Source of the DNA: Acinetobacter sp. UBA3106
Lineage (GTDB): Bacteria > Pseudomonadota > Gammaproteobacteria > Pseudomonadales > Moraxellaceae
Length of the DNA stretch: 21,860 nt
Assembly: GCA_002365595.1 (NCBI GenBank)
Contig: DFAM01000004.1
Span: forward strand, 5,638 to 27,497
Direction of reading: 5' to 3'
Part shown: positions 1-7,782 of the stretch, in pieces
Layout: the number at the start of each line of letters is the position of its first letter
Numbering within the stretch: position 1 is the first letter of the stretch
Translations under genes and position numbers: made by a program
The notes under the pieces: model-generated
Databases searched by the model: none
What the model saw: the letters and a program-made list of their open reading frames with translations, nothing else
Told to the model about the DNA's origin: nothing

Positions 1-84
1 ATGAAGGTTCATCGCTGTTTAGACGCATTAAAACAATATTTTAGCCAGTTGCCCGGCGGAAGAATTTATCAAGCAGCTTCATAA
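1..84 (+). CDS. 3' end of an unidentified gene (partial)
   Basis: An open frame runs from the left edge to a TAA at 82-84, giving 27 residues that end in LPGGRIYQAAS. A terminator follows 11 bases after the stop, which fits the true end of a plus-strand gene convergent with argD. The ATG at position 1 is probably internal to a longer protein. I do not recognise the family from so short a tail. It could also be a chance frame, but the stop-then-terminator arrangement argues for a real gene. Confidence 0.45.
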   Translation: MKVHRCLDALKQYFSQLPGGRIYQAAS

Positions 85-95
85 TAATTAAGTAT

Positions 96-124
96 AAAAA
101 AAGCCGCAATAAGCGGCTTTTTTT
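96..124. terminator. Bidirectional rho-independent terminator
   Basis: Perfect stem (A7-GCCGC at 96-107 with GCGGC-T7 at 113-124) around the loop AATAA. The A-run on one side and T-run on the other make it usable from both strands. It can serve the partial gene on the left and argD on the right. Confidence 0.85.
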
Positions 125-139
125 AATTGCATCGAAGGC

Positions 140-1351
140 TTAAGCTAAGTAATTCTTGATCATTTTAACCAGACGTTCAATCAATTGATCAGCCTGTTGC
201 TGGTTAATGTTCAGTGGCGGTAATAAACGAATCACAGAACCTGCCGTCACATTGATAATTAAATGATATTCATCACGTGCAACATTGACCAATTCGCCAC
301 AATCTTTTGGTAATTCAATCCCGATCATCAGACCAAAACCACGAACGGTAATGTTCTGATCAGCCAGTTGCTGGGTTAATTGATCAACAATATAACTGCC
401 CATGTTCGCAGCATTTGCAACCAGGTTTTCTTTTTGGAGGGTATCAATCACGGTATAAACTACACGTGAACCCAGCGCAGTACCACTATAAGTCGAACCA
501 TGGTTACCGGCAGTTAACACACCTACGCCACGGCCTTGGGTCATCACCGCACCAATCGGGAAGCCATTACCCAAGCCTTTGGCTGTGGTCAGTACATCTG
601 GCACAATATTGGTGTGCTGGTAAGCAAAGTATTTACCGGTACGGCCATTACCGGTTTGAACTTCGTCCAGCATCATTAACCAGTTGTGCTGATTACAGAT
701 TTGACGAATTTCTTCAAGGTAGCTAAAACCTTGAGGTGCCGTGTTGACACCACCTTCACCTTGAATTGGTTCAACTAAAATCGCAACGATATCTGGATGG
801 TGAATTGCAGCTTCTTCAATTGCTTCGATATCGCCAAATGGCACACGAATAAAACCTTCAACCAAAGGTGCGAAACCTTCCTGAACTTTTTTATTGCCTG
901 TCGCTGAAAGAGTCGCCAGAGTACGACCATGGAAAGAATGATCTGCCACAATGATCTTTGGGATTTTAATGCCTTGCATATGGCCAAATTTACGCGCAAT
1001 TTTAATGGCACCTTCATTTGATTCTGCACCACTATTCGAGAAGAAAATTTCTTCCATACCTGAAACTTCAGCAAGTTTTTGTGCAGCAGCCGTTTGCCAC
1101 GGCACTTCAAAAATGTTGCTGGTATGCATCAGGGTAGCGGCCTGTTCTACAATGGCTTCAGTTACAGCAGGATGAGAGTGACCTAGACCACATACTGCAA
1201 TACCTGTTAAGGCATCTAAATATTCAGTGCCATCTTCGGTATAAAGATAAGAACCTCGTCCTCGGACAAAGCTGATCGGCTGACGGCCAAATACCGGCAT
1301 CAAATGAGATGGTTGATCAGTTTGCACAGGAGCAAGGGTAATGTTATTCAT
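140..1351 (-). CDS. argD: Acetylornithine/succinyldiaminopimelate aminotransferase
   Basis: Class III PLP-dependent aminotransferase of 403 residues, the usual length for ArgD. The enzyme moves an amino group from glutamate to N-acetylglutamate semialdehyde in arginine synthesis. Many ArgD enzymes also serve lysine/diaminopimelate synthesis. Visible landmarks are the phosphate-binding SNSGAE (105-110), SFHGR (139-143), the cofactor aspartate in LDEVQTG (D229) and the Schiff-base lysine in TTAKGLGNG (K258). The GST-Y-SG segment near 285-290 is also typical. The ATG at 1351 has only a weak AAGAG ribosome site. It is divergent from grxD, with about 160 bases between the start codons. A related class III enzyme such as AstC is possible, but no arginine-succinyltransferase genes are seen alongside. 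Confidence 0.9.
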   Translation of the reverse strand: MNNITLAPVQTDQPSHLMPVFGRQPISFVRGRGSYLYTEDGTEYLDALTGIAVCGLGHSHPAVTEAIVEQAATLMHTSNIFEVPWQTAAAQKLAEVSGMEEIFFSNSGAESNEGAIKIARKFGHMQGIKIPKIIVADHSFHGRTLATLSATGNKKVQEGFAPLVEGFIRVPFGDIEAIEEAAIHHPDIVAILVEPIQGEGGVNTAPQGFSYLEEIRQICNQHNWLMMLDEVQTGNGRTGKYFAYQHTNIVPDVLTTAKGLGNGFPIGAVMTQGRGVGVLTAGNHGSTYSGTALGSRVVYTVIDTLQKENLVANAANMGSYIVDQLTQQLADQNITVRGFGLMIGIELPKDCGELVNVARDEYHLIINVTAGSVIRLLPPLNINQQQADQLIERLVKMIKNYLA

Positions 1352-1480
1352 GACTAACTCTTATCTGTTAGGAGGGAAAAATAAAAGTTTATATAAGCAA
1401 AATCCAGAACAGAATAAAAGCCCAAATGTAAATAAAAATGGAATTATTGCTTTAGACATACTGTTTTGCTAAGTTTTGGG

Positions 1481-1486
1481 TATAAT
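1481..1486 (+). promoter_or_regulatory. Candidate -10 box of grxD
   Basis: A perfect TATAAT sits 28 bases before the grxD ATG, implying a short leader of about 20 nt. No good -35 hexamer is seen at 16-18 bases upstream, so this is a call on the -10 alone. Confidence 0.4.
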
Positions 1487-1514
1487 GCGAAGCAGATTAG
1501 TTGAGGATTTATCA

Positions 1515-1856
1515 ATGACTGAACAAGCACGCGATACTGAAGCGTTAATTCGTGACCAAATTGCTAAACATGCAGTATTACTTTACATGAAAGGTACACC
1601 ACAATTTCCACAATGTGGTTTCTCTGCACGTGCGGTAGAAGCACTCAGTCAAATTGGTCGTCCATTTGCCTATGTAAACATTTTGGAAAACCCGGATATT
1701 CGTGCAACTTTACCGCAAATTGCAAATTGGCCTACATTTCCGCAGTTGTGGATCAATGGCGAATTAATCGGCGGTAGCGATATCATGCTTGATATGTTCC
1801 AAAAAGGTGAGTTAAAGCCTTTAGTAGAACAGTACAGCCCGGCACCTGAAGCTTAA
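1515..1856 (+). CDS. grxD: Monothiol glutaredoxin, Grx4 (CGFS) family
   Basis: A 113-residue protein matching the Grx4/GrxD family, which binds and transfers [2Fe-2S] clusters with glutathione and BolA-type partners. It has the conserved K26-G-T, the active-site CGFS (C34-S37), the cis-proline segment WPTFPQ (72-77) and the GGSD glutathione-binding motif (86-89). I chose the ATG at 1515 because GAGGA lies seven bases upstream and the protein then has family length. An upstream in-frame TTG at 1476 would place the start before the TATAAT box and is unlikely. It is a single-gene unit ending at a terminator shared with the convergent protease gene. Confidence 0.93.
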   Translation: MTEQARDTEALIRDQIAKHAVLLYMKGTPQFPQCGFSARAVEALSQIGRPFAYVNILENPDIRATLPQIANWPTFPQLWINGELIGGSDIMLDMFQKGELKPLVEQYSPAPEA

Positions 1857-1878
1857 TTCAGTGTGATGATGTTGTAAT

Positions 1879-1905
1879 AAAAAAGCGCCTTGAAGGCGCT
1901 TTTTT
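1879..1905. terminator. Bidirectional rho-independent terminator
   Basis: The stem A6-GCGCC (1879-1889) pairs with GGCGC-T6 (1895-1905) around loop TTGAA. It lies between the ends of the convergent grxD and Lon-type protease genes and can serve both. Confidence 0.85.
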
Positions 1906-1921
1906 AATGTCTCAAAAAATG

Positions 1922-4561
1922 TCAGGCATCTTTTGAGCTGTTGTCCTGATCATTTGCAGTGGCTTCAACGGATGTTGCTGTTACCGTTTCATCAGGTGTT
2001 ATTTCAGTTTTGGCTTTTTTCTTGTCTTTCTTCTTTTTTTTCTTTTTCTTCGGTTCCTCTTCCAGTTCGGCACCATCTTCCAGCGCCTGCCAATATTCTA
2101 ATTGCTCCATGACGGCAGCATAAATTGAACCTTTACTGTAACGACCTTTTTTATTCAGTGTGCCTACAGGACGTGCCATCAAAAGTTCTAAAGCCTGATC
2201 AATGGTTTCAATGGCATGAATATGGAACTGACCTTTGGCTACAGCATCAATCACATCATGACGTAACATTAGATGTTCCATATTTTGACGTGGAATAATC
2301 ACCCCTTGTTTGCCAGTCAAGCCTTGTAATTTACAAGCATCATAGAAACCTTCAATTTTGGCATTCACACCGCCAATCGGTTGAACCTGACCCAACTGAT
2401 TCATGGAGCCTGTAATGGCCCAGGACTGATCAATTGGTAACTGGCTGATGGCAGAAATGAGTGCGGAAAGTTCAGCTACGGTGGCACTATCACCATCAAT
2501 TTGACCATAACTTTGTTCAAAGGCGAGGGCAGCCGAAAAATGTAGCATCTGTTCACGGCCAAAGTGCGCTTTCAGGAAACTCGACATCAGCAATACACCT
2601 TTGGCATGCAGTGAGCCGCCCAGTTCGACACTACGTTCGATATCCAGAATGTCACCGCCACCTTGATAGACCGATGCAGTCAAACGTGAAGGCAAGCCAA
2701 ATTCGACATCGGCATATTGAATGACTGACAGGGCATTGATCTGACCTAGACGATGGCCTTTGGTTTCAATTAACTGCGTGCCACGCGTTAAATCTTGCCA
2801 GTACAATTCACGTAAATAACCCAAGCGATACTTGCGGTGATCGAGTGCGGTATTGATATGCTTTTCTGAAACGGTTTTATCACCGGCCTGAGCGGCATGA
2901 TGATGTGCTTCGCGGATCAGATCACCCAAAGTTAAGGCATGTAATGACAATGAGCTTTGGTCTTCAGCCTGGCGACTTGAATCGGTGAGTAATGCAGCCA
3001 GCGCAGAACGGTCGAAAGGCAAGAGTTTATCGGCCTGAACATAGTCTGCAATCAATTGCATATAGGCTTGTTCATTAGTGTCATTACGTTGTAATGTGTC
3101 GGTAAAGTCTGCACGAATTTTAAACACACTGCCGAGTTCAGGTTCCAGTTCCAGAATTTCATAATAAATTTCAGGTTCTGCAAGCAAGATCACTTTGATA
3201 TTTAATGGAATAGCCTCTGGTTCTATGGAGATACTACCAGTTAAGGTCAGCATATGTTCAAGAGAAGACAGCTTTAATTTTCCAGATTTCAAGGCACGTT
3301 TTAAACCTTGCCATGCATAAGGCTGTTCCAGCAACTGTTCAGCTTCCAGCATCAGAAAACCGCCGTTGGCCTTATGCAGTGCACCTGGACGAATCAGGGT
3401 AAAGTCGGTGGTGATGGTGCCGTTTTGAGTGAGTTGTTCCACATGTCCCAACAGGTTGTAGTGGGTAGGGAAATCTTCAAAAATGACGGGTGCACCGCTA
3501 TTTGGCTTATAGGAAACAATGATATTGGCTTGATAACGTGAAGGCACACGACTAAAAATGCCAGGAGCAAAATCATCTTCTTCCTGTTCAAGGATGATTT
3601 CTACATTATTGATAATATCGTCAGCATAATATTGCAGATATTCAGTCAAGCCATCGACATCTGGATATTTGTTCTGAATAACATCAATACGCGGCATCAC
3701 CACCTGTTTGGCAATGTCGCGGTTTAAATGTTGAACCTGATCGCGGGCATCATCTTCCAGATCACCTAAATGCAAACCCAAACGCTCCAATTTTTTATTC
3801 ATGTAGCGAATATTCGATGCAATTTCTGCACGCTGTTTGCTATCCAGGGCATTAATGTCTTCTTTGGACATTTCCTGATATTCATTGTCTTTCAGGTGAA
3901 CCGGTACAAAGCAGTGTTCATCATCTTGCGAAATCAGTTTTAAATCAAAATCTGCACCTTCTTTGGTGAGTTCCACCAAGGCTGATTGTTGTTCATCGCC
4001 GGTTTGCTCGCGAATCATTTCAATACGGTTGTGATAGGTTTCCGCAGTAAAGCGTCGTTCCAGCTGTTTTAAAATGGTTTGCCAGGTTTGATGCAGCAGG
4101 GTCTGGAATTTAGGTGCTTGTCCTGGCGGAAGTTCAAGTGCAATGGGCTGACGGGGCAACTTGAAATTGTTGACATAAACCCAGTCATTTGGCGTTTGCA
4201 TGGTCTTGGCATGTTGTCGCAGTAAACGCTTGATCATGGTGCGTTTACCTAAGCCTGCTGTGCCTACTGCAAAAATATTATAGCCAGAGTAAGGCAAGGC
4301 AATGCCTGCTTCAACAGAGGCACGCGCGCGATCCTGCCCAAGAAAGTCATTCAGCGGCTTTATTCTTCGTGTTGACGCAGGAATTTTTTCAAGATTAGGC
4401 GTATGCGTCAGCTGCTTGGGATGAAGCTGTGTTTGGGTCAGGGTGTTTTGAATTTCCGGTTGATCGAATGCTGAAATTAAACTGCTTTGTATAGGGTCTG
4501 GTTGATTCACTGGAGTAGTTGCAGATAATGAAGAATTCATTTGATCGAGTTTTTGGGGCAC
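1922..4561 (-). CDS. Lon-type ATP-dependent protease (AAA plus Lon serine-lysine protease domain)
   Basis: An 879-residue cytosolic protein of the LonB/YcbZ-like branch, without the classical Lon N-terminal substrate domain. Walker A is GTAGLGKRT (100-108). The Walker B-like segment NGGFLMLEAEQL follows a long coiled-coil-rich insert and lies near 399-410. The C-terminal Lon domain (about 590-800) has the catalytic serine in GDSAT (S692) and the catalytic lysine in VNAKIEG (K735), so it should be an active peptidase. After residue 835 comes a lysine-run tail (838-849) and an acidic, disordered end. The start is uncertain: a GTG at 4561 has a weak GGA site, and an in-frame ATG at 4540 would remove seven residues. 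It is divergent from the AmpG-like gene. The family takes part in protein quality control, but its substrate here is unknown. Confidence 0.85.
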   Translation of the reverse strand: MPQKLDQMNSSLSATTPVNQPDPIQSSLISAFDQPEIQNTLTQTQLHPKQLTHTPNLEKIPASTRRIKPLNDFLGQDRARASVEAGIALPYSGYNIFAVGTAGLGKRTMIKRLLRQHAKTMQTPNDWVYVNNFKLPRQPIALELPPGQAPKFQTLLHQTWQTILKQLERRFTAETYHNRIEMIREQTGDEQQSALVELTKEGADFDLKLISQDDEHCFVPVHLKDNEYQEMSKEDINALDSKQRAEIASNIRYMNKKLERLGLHLGDLEDDARDQVQHLNRDIAKQVVMPRIDVIQNKYPDVDGLTEYLQYYADDIINNVEIILEQEEDDFAPGIFSRVPSRYQANIIVSYKPNSGAPVIFEDFPTHYNLLGHVEQLTQNGTITTDFTLIRPGALHKANGGFLMLEAEQLLEQPYAWQGLKRALKSGKLKLSSLEHMLTLTGSISIEPEAIPLNIKVILLAEPEIYYEILELEPELGSVFKIRADFTDTLQRNDTNEQAYMQLIADYVQADKLLPFDRSALAALLTDSSRQAEDQSSLSLHALTLGDLIREAHHHAAQAGDKTVSEKHINTALDHRKYRLGYLRELYWQDLTRGTQLIETKGHRLGQINALSVIQYADVEFGLPSRLTASVYQGGGDILDIERSVELGGSLHAKGVLLMSSFLKAHFGREQMLHFSAALAFEQSYGQIDGDSATVAELSALISAISQLPIDQSWAITGSMNQLGQVQPIGGVNAKIEGFYDACKLQGLTGKQGVIIPRQNMEHLMLRHDVIDAVAKGQFHIHAIETIDQALELLMARPVGTLNKKGRYSKGSIYAAVMEQLEYWQALEDGAELEEEPKKKKKKKKDKKKAKTEITPDETVTATSVEATANDQDNSSKDA

Positions 4562-4601
4562 TGTTTAAATCCAAAACTAAAATATTGCAATAGAGATTTA
4601 A

Positions 4602-4630
4602 GGTATACAGGTTTAGTTGAAAAATTCAAG
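4602..4630 (-). promoter_or_regulatory. Candidate promoter of the Lon-type protease gene
   Basis: On the minus strand TTGAAT (4630-4625) and TATACC (4607-4602) are spaced by 17 bases, each matching consensus at four of six positions. Transcription would begin near 4595, about 35 bases before the GTG start. Confidence 0.35.
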
Positions 4631-4643
4631 CGCGCAGGTCATT

Positions 4644-4657
4644 TTTATCGATAAAAT
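4644..4657. repeat. 14-bp perfect palindrome in a divergent promoter region
   Basis: TTTTATCGATAAAA is a perfect palindrome. It lies between the candidate promoters of the Lon-type protease gene and the AmpG-like gene. It could be an operator, but no repressor family is recognised. Confidence 0.3.
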
Positions 4658-4681
4658 AAAATAATGATTTCATAATTATTG

Positions 4682-4710
4682 TTGAAACTGAACTTATTAC
4701 GCGTTTGAAT
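4682..4710 (+). promoter_or_regulatory. Candidate promoter of the AmpG-like gene
   Basis: TTGAAA (4682-4687, five of six) and TTGAAT (4705-4710, four of six) are 17 bases apart. The start point would be near 4717, leaving a leader of roughly 27 bases before the ATG at 4744. Confidence 0.3.
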
Positions 4711-4743
4711 AGCAGCATTCAGTTTTGCAGAAAAAACAACGCA

Positions 4744-6894
4744 ATGACAATACAATCTCCAGGGTGGAAATCAGCCTTTACTGCTTTTCTTGATCGTCGT
4801 GCACTGGTCATGCTGTTTTTAGGCTTTTCAGCCGGTATTCCCATTCTTTTAATCTTTTCCAGTTTGTCTTTATGGTTGGGTGAAGCGGGCATTGAAAAAA
4901 GTGCAGTGACCTTTTTTAGCTGGGCAGCACTGGGGTATTCATTCAAGTTTGTCTGGGCGCCTTTAATTGATGAATTGCCGGTGCCTGTCTTGACCAAAAA
5001 GCTGGGGCGACGTCGGGCCTGGTTGCTCATTGCGCAGGTTTTAATTATTAGCGCCATCTGTATTATGGCTTTTTCAAATCCGGCACTTGGTCAGGGCTAT
5101 TTATATCAGATGGCAGCAGGAGCCGTGTTACTGGGGTTCTCGGCTGCAACTCAGGATATTGTGATTGATGCCTATCGTATTGAACTTGCAGAAACTGAAA
5201 TGCAGACCGTCCTGGCATCCACTTATAATGCTGGTTATCGCATCGGGATGATTGTCGCTGGGGCGGGTGCATTGTTCCTTGCGGCCTCGCTTGGTACGGC
5301 CAAAGGCAACTATATTTATAGCGCCTGGAAAATTACATATTTAGTCATGGCTGCAGTCATGCTGGTCGGAATTGTCACCACTTTAGTAATTCGTGAACCG
5401 CATGTCGAACGTACTTATAAAGATTATAAGCGTAGTGATTATTATCGTCTGGTCGCCGTATTTTTTGTTGCCGTGATTGGCTTCGTAGTCAGTTATATTG
5501 TTTCTGGAAATTTAACCGAATCTGTGAAAGCACAATTCGCAATTACCGATTCGTTGTTGCTATTCTGCTTTGAAACCTTACGTTTTGTTGGATCTGCTGC
5601 TGTAGCTGTATTACTGGGCTCATTATTGGTAAAAATGGGCGCAGTGAATAAGCAAATGGCTGTGGAAACCTGGATCAGTCCGATTGCCGATTTCTTTAGG
5701 CGTTATGGTGTAAAACTGGCCTTAGTATTGTTGTTGTTAATTGGTTTTTACCGTATTTCCGACATTATTGCCGGGGTCATCTCCAATGTGTTTTACCAGG
5801 ATTTAAACTTCACCAAAGAGCAGATTGCCGAAGCGGTAAAAATTTACGGGGTGATTTTCAGTCTGGTCGGTGGTTTTCTGGGTGGTTTGCTGGCACAGCG
5901 TATGAACATTATGAAATTGATGTTTGTCGGTGCCATGTTGGCCAGCTCAACCAATCTGATCTTTATTGGTTTGGTCAAATCTGGACAGCCTACACATGAT
6001 GTGCAAGTCACGGTAGGTCAGCATCAGTATCAGGTGCAATCGGATGAAGTGGGTTACTGGAAAATGAAGGTACCCGCTCAGGTGTTAGCCCAAGCCAATG
6101 ACATACAGGTTGCCGTACAATACCTGGATGAGGCTCAAGCTCCGGTCACTACGCAAATACCATATCTAAAATTAAATGCCCAACAGACTGGCATGCACAT
6201 TCTGCCGGTAACCAGTGATAATGCCATTACGCCAGATGAAAAAGAAAACAGTTTGGTGATGCGAGGACAGTATTTTGGGCAGCCATTAACTGAAACGCAA
6301 AAAATAGTCCTGCGTCTGGATAATCAAGAATTTGATGCCAATCTGGATAAAGCAGGTGTATTTAGCGCAGCTATTCCAGGTGCAATCTTGGCAAATTCTG
6401 CCTCGAAACAGTTAGTGGCTGAAGTGATGGATAACGACAAAGCCATTTTAAGCACACAGCATGGCTATACTGTGGATATGAACTCAAGTGTAGCCAAAGG
6501 CCTGGATCTTGATGTTCAGCCCTTAGCGGCCGTCAATATTCAATCGGCTGATGAGGTGGAAATTAGCGGCAAGGTGATTAAACCTTATAGTTCACTGTGG
6601 TTATATTTTGCCATTATTGTCGATAATCTGGCATCCGGTTTGGCAGGCGCCGCATTTATTGCGTTTTTGTCGAGTTTAACCAGTGTGTCTTTCACGGCAG
6701 TGCAATACGCCATTTTTAGTTCACTCATGACTTTAACGCCGAAGATTTTAGGTGGCTATTCGGGAACGATCGTGACCAATATCGGTTATCCGAACTTCTT
6801 CCTTATGACCACCCTGATTGGTATTCCAATTTTAATATTGGTGGTGTGGGTAGGTAAGTTACTGCGTGAACATGGGCAGCAACAATCTAGCTAA
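4744..6894 (+). CDS. ampG: AmpG-family MFS permease (muropeptide import) with a periplasmic Ig-like insert
   Basis: A 716-residue inner-membrane major facilitator. AmpG proteins carry anhydro-muropeptides from periplasm to cytosol for wall recycling and beta-lactamase induction. The N-terminal half fits AmpG well: LGFSAGIPILL (about 25-35), YSFKFVWAPLIDEL, GRRRAWLL and SAATQDIVIDAYR. E. coli AmpG has about 490 residues. Here about 200 extra hydrophilic residues (roughly 415-616) sit between two membrane segments and resemble bacterial Ig-like repeats. The basic loop AQRMNIMK before the preceding helix suggests the insert is periplasmic. The ATG at 4744 has no clear ribosome site. An upstream TTG at 4705 overlaps the candidate -10 box and is rejected. 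Substrate assignment is by family only, and a divergent AmpG paralogue is possible. Confidence 0.8.
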   Translation: MTIQSPGWKSAFTAFLDRRALVMLFLGFSAGIPILLIFSSLSLWLGEAGIEKSAVTFFSWAALGYSFKFVWAPLIDELPVPVLTKKLGRRRAWLLIAQVLIISAICIMAFSNPALGQGYLYQMAAGAVLLGFSAATQDIVIDAYRIELAETEMQTVLASTYNAGYRIGMIVAGAGALFLAASLGTAKGNYIYSAWKITYLVMAAVMLVGIVTTLVIREPHVERTYKDYKRSDYYRLVAVFFVAVIGFVVSYIVSGNLTESVKAQFAITDSLLLFCFETLRFVGSAAVAVLLGSLLVKMGAVNKQMAVETWISPIADFFRRYGVKLALVLLLLIGFYRISDIIAGVISNVFYQDLNFTKEQIAEAVKIYGVIFSLVGGFLGGLLAQRMNIMKLMFVGAMLASSTNLIFIGLVKSGQPTHDVQVTVGQHQYQVQSDEVGYWKMKVPAQVLAQANDIQVAVQYLDEAQAPVTTQIPYLKLNAQQTGMHILPVTSDNAITPDEKENSLVMRGQYFGQPLTETQKIVLRLDNQEFDANLDKAGVFSAAIPGAILANSASKQLVAEVMDNDKAILSTQHGYTVDMNSSVAKGLDLDVQPLAAVNIQSADEVEISGKVIKPYSSLWLYFAIIVDNLASGLAGAAFIAFLSSLTSVSFTAVQYAIFSSLMTLTPKILGGYSGTIVTNIGYPNFFLMTTLIGIPILILVVWVGKLLREHGQQQSS

Positions 6895-6917
6895 GCTCAA
6901 ATTTTAAAAACTGAATG

Positions 6918-6955
6918 AAAAACCTATTTTTTCTTGAGGAGGAAATGGGTTTTTT
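6918..6955 (+). terminator. Rho-independent terminator after ampG
   Basis: AAAAACCTATTT (6918-6929) pairs with AAATGGGTTTTT (6943-6954), with one T-G wobble, followed by a T-run. It lies 24 bases after the AmpG-like stop codon. Confidence 0.65.
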
Positions 6956-7009
6956 ATTTAGCTAAAAACACTGTAAAAGTTCAAAATTATCTTATAAATA
7001 GCCTAAGTA

Positions 7010-7094
7010 AAAGTAAATAATTATCAGACAACACACGCAGCTAAGCCCGATAAAGTAAATAATTATCAGACAACACACGCAGCTAAGCCCGATA
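7010..7094. repeat. 42-bp direct tandem duplication (two copies)
   Basis: Positions 7010-7051 and 7052-7093 are identical over all 42 bases, with one further matching base at 7094. The unit holds CAGACAACACACGCAGC and is flanked by AT-rich DNA. It lies in the 330-base stretch between the AmpG-like gene and gloA, about 70 bases upstream of the candidate gloA promoter. The two copies have not diverged, so the duplication is recent or conserved. The rest of this stretch holds only the ampG terminator and the gloA promoter. Confidence 0.95.
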
Positions 7095-7162
7095 TTGATT
7101 TAAAAATGTCAAGATCACAGGGGAGTAGGACATTAAATACTCTCTATAATCCTATTGCTAAA

Positions 7163-7191
7163 TTGAATTTTCCACATGAAATCCCTATAGT
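7163..7191 (+). promoter_or_regulatory. Candidate gloA promoter
   Basis: TTGAAT (7163-7168) and TATAGT (7186-7191) are separated by 17 bases. Predicted initiation is near 7198, giving a leader of about 28 bases and supporting the gloA start at 7226 over upstream in-frame starts. Confidence 0.45.
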
Positions 7192-7225
7192 GTCTATAAA
7201 AATTGATAACTTAGGAAAATCAAAG

Positions 7226-7627
7226 ATGCGCATGCTGCATACCATGTTACGTGTAGGCAATTTAGAACAATCCTTAAAGTTCTATACTGAAGTACTCGGT
7301 ATGACTTTGCTTCGTAAACGTGATTATGAAGAAGGTCGTTTCACTTTAGCCTTTGTGGGCTATGGTGATGAAGAAAATCATACTGTGTTGGAACTCACCC
7401 ATAACTGGGACACAGAAAGTTATGAACTGGGTAATGCTTATGGTCATATTGCCATTGCAGTAGATGATGCCTATAAAGCCTGTGAAGAGATCAAGGCGCG
7501 CGGTGGTAATGTCGTGCGTGAAGCAGGTCCCATGAAAGGCGGCGTTACCGTGATTGCTTTTGTTGAAGATCCAGACGGTTATAAAATCGAGCTGATTCAG
7601 CAAGATAAAGATGCCCGTAATAACTAA
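7226..7627 (+). CDS. gloA: Lactoylglutathione lyase (glyoxalase I)
   Basis: A 133-residue cytosolic enzyme that converts the methylglyoxal-glutathione hemithioacetal to S-lactoylglutathione. E. coli GloA has 135 residues. All four metal ligands of the bacterial nickel-type enzyme are in register: H5, E56, H74 and E122. The VOC fold signature GVTVIAFVEDPDGYKIELIQ is near the C-terminus. The frame stays open upstream to an ATG at 7106, but the protein start MRMLHTMLRV matches the family. AGGA lies nine bases before the ATG at 7226, and a promoter fits just ahead of it. It appears to be a single-gene unit. Confidence 0.94.
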   Translation: MRMLHTMLRVGNLEQSLKFYTEVLGMTLLRKRDYEEGRFTLAFVGYGDEENHTVLELTHNWDTESYELGNAYGHIAIAVDDAYKACEEIKARGGNVVREAGPMKGGVTVIAFVEDPDGYKIELIQQDKDARNN

Positions 7628-7700
7628 TAGACTTTTTTATAAAGTGATATAGATAAACTAAATATTCAACATTGAGTTGAAAAACTGGCTTTATTTATTT

Positions 7701-7754
7701 AGCCCAGTAAGATGAAACTTTACCAGTAGGTAAATTCACTTATTGGGCTTTTTT
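7701..7754 (+). terminator. Two-part hairpin with T-run between gloA and the SBF transporter gene
   Basis: AGCCCAGTAAG (7701-7711) pairs with CTTATTGGGCT (7739-7749), with one G-T wobble, followed by six Ts. An inner TTTACC/GGTAAA pairing extends it. It is most simply the gloA terminator. It ends only 28 bases before the next start codon, with no convincing promoter between, so it may also act as an attenuator. Confidence 0.65.
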
Positions 7755-7782
7755 ATATTTTCAATTATTACAGGAAGTAGCA

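Noticed and set aside
775..1175. Open frames overlapping argD on both strands
   Set aside because: They are antisense or shifted shadows of argD with no family likeness and no ribosome sites; the same applies to other short frames within the large genes.
1476..1514. N-terminal extension of grxD from a TTG
   Set aside because: The TTG lies before the TATAAT box, and the ATG at 1515 has a good ribosome site and gives family length.
7010..7094. CRISPR-like direct repeat
   Set aside because: The two 42-base copies touch each other with no spacer, there are only two, and no cas genes are nearby.
7106..7225. N-terminal extension of gloA from an ATG at 7106
   Set aside because: The first 40 residues do not belong to glyoxalase I, the likely promoter lies inside this stretch, and the metal-ligand numbering fits only the start at 7226.
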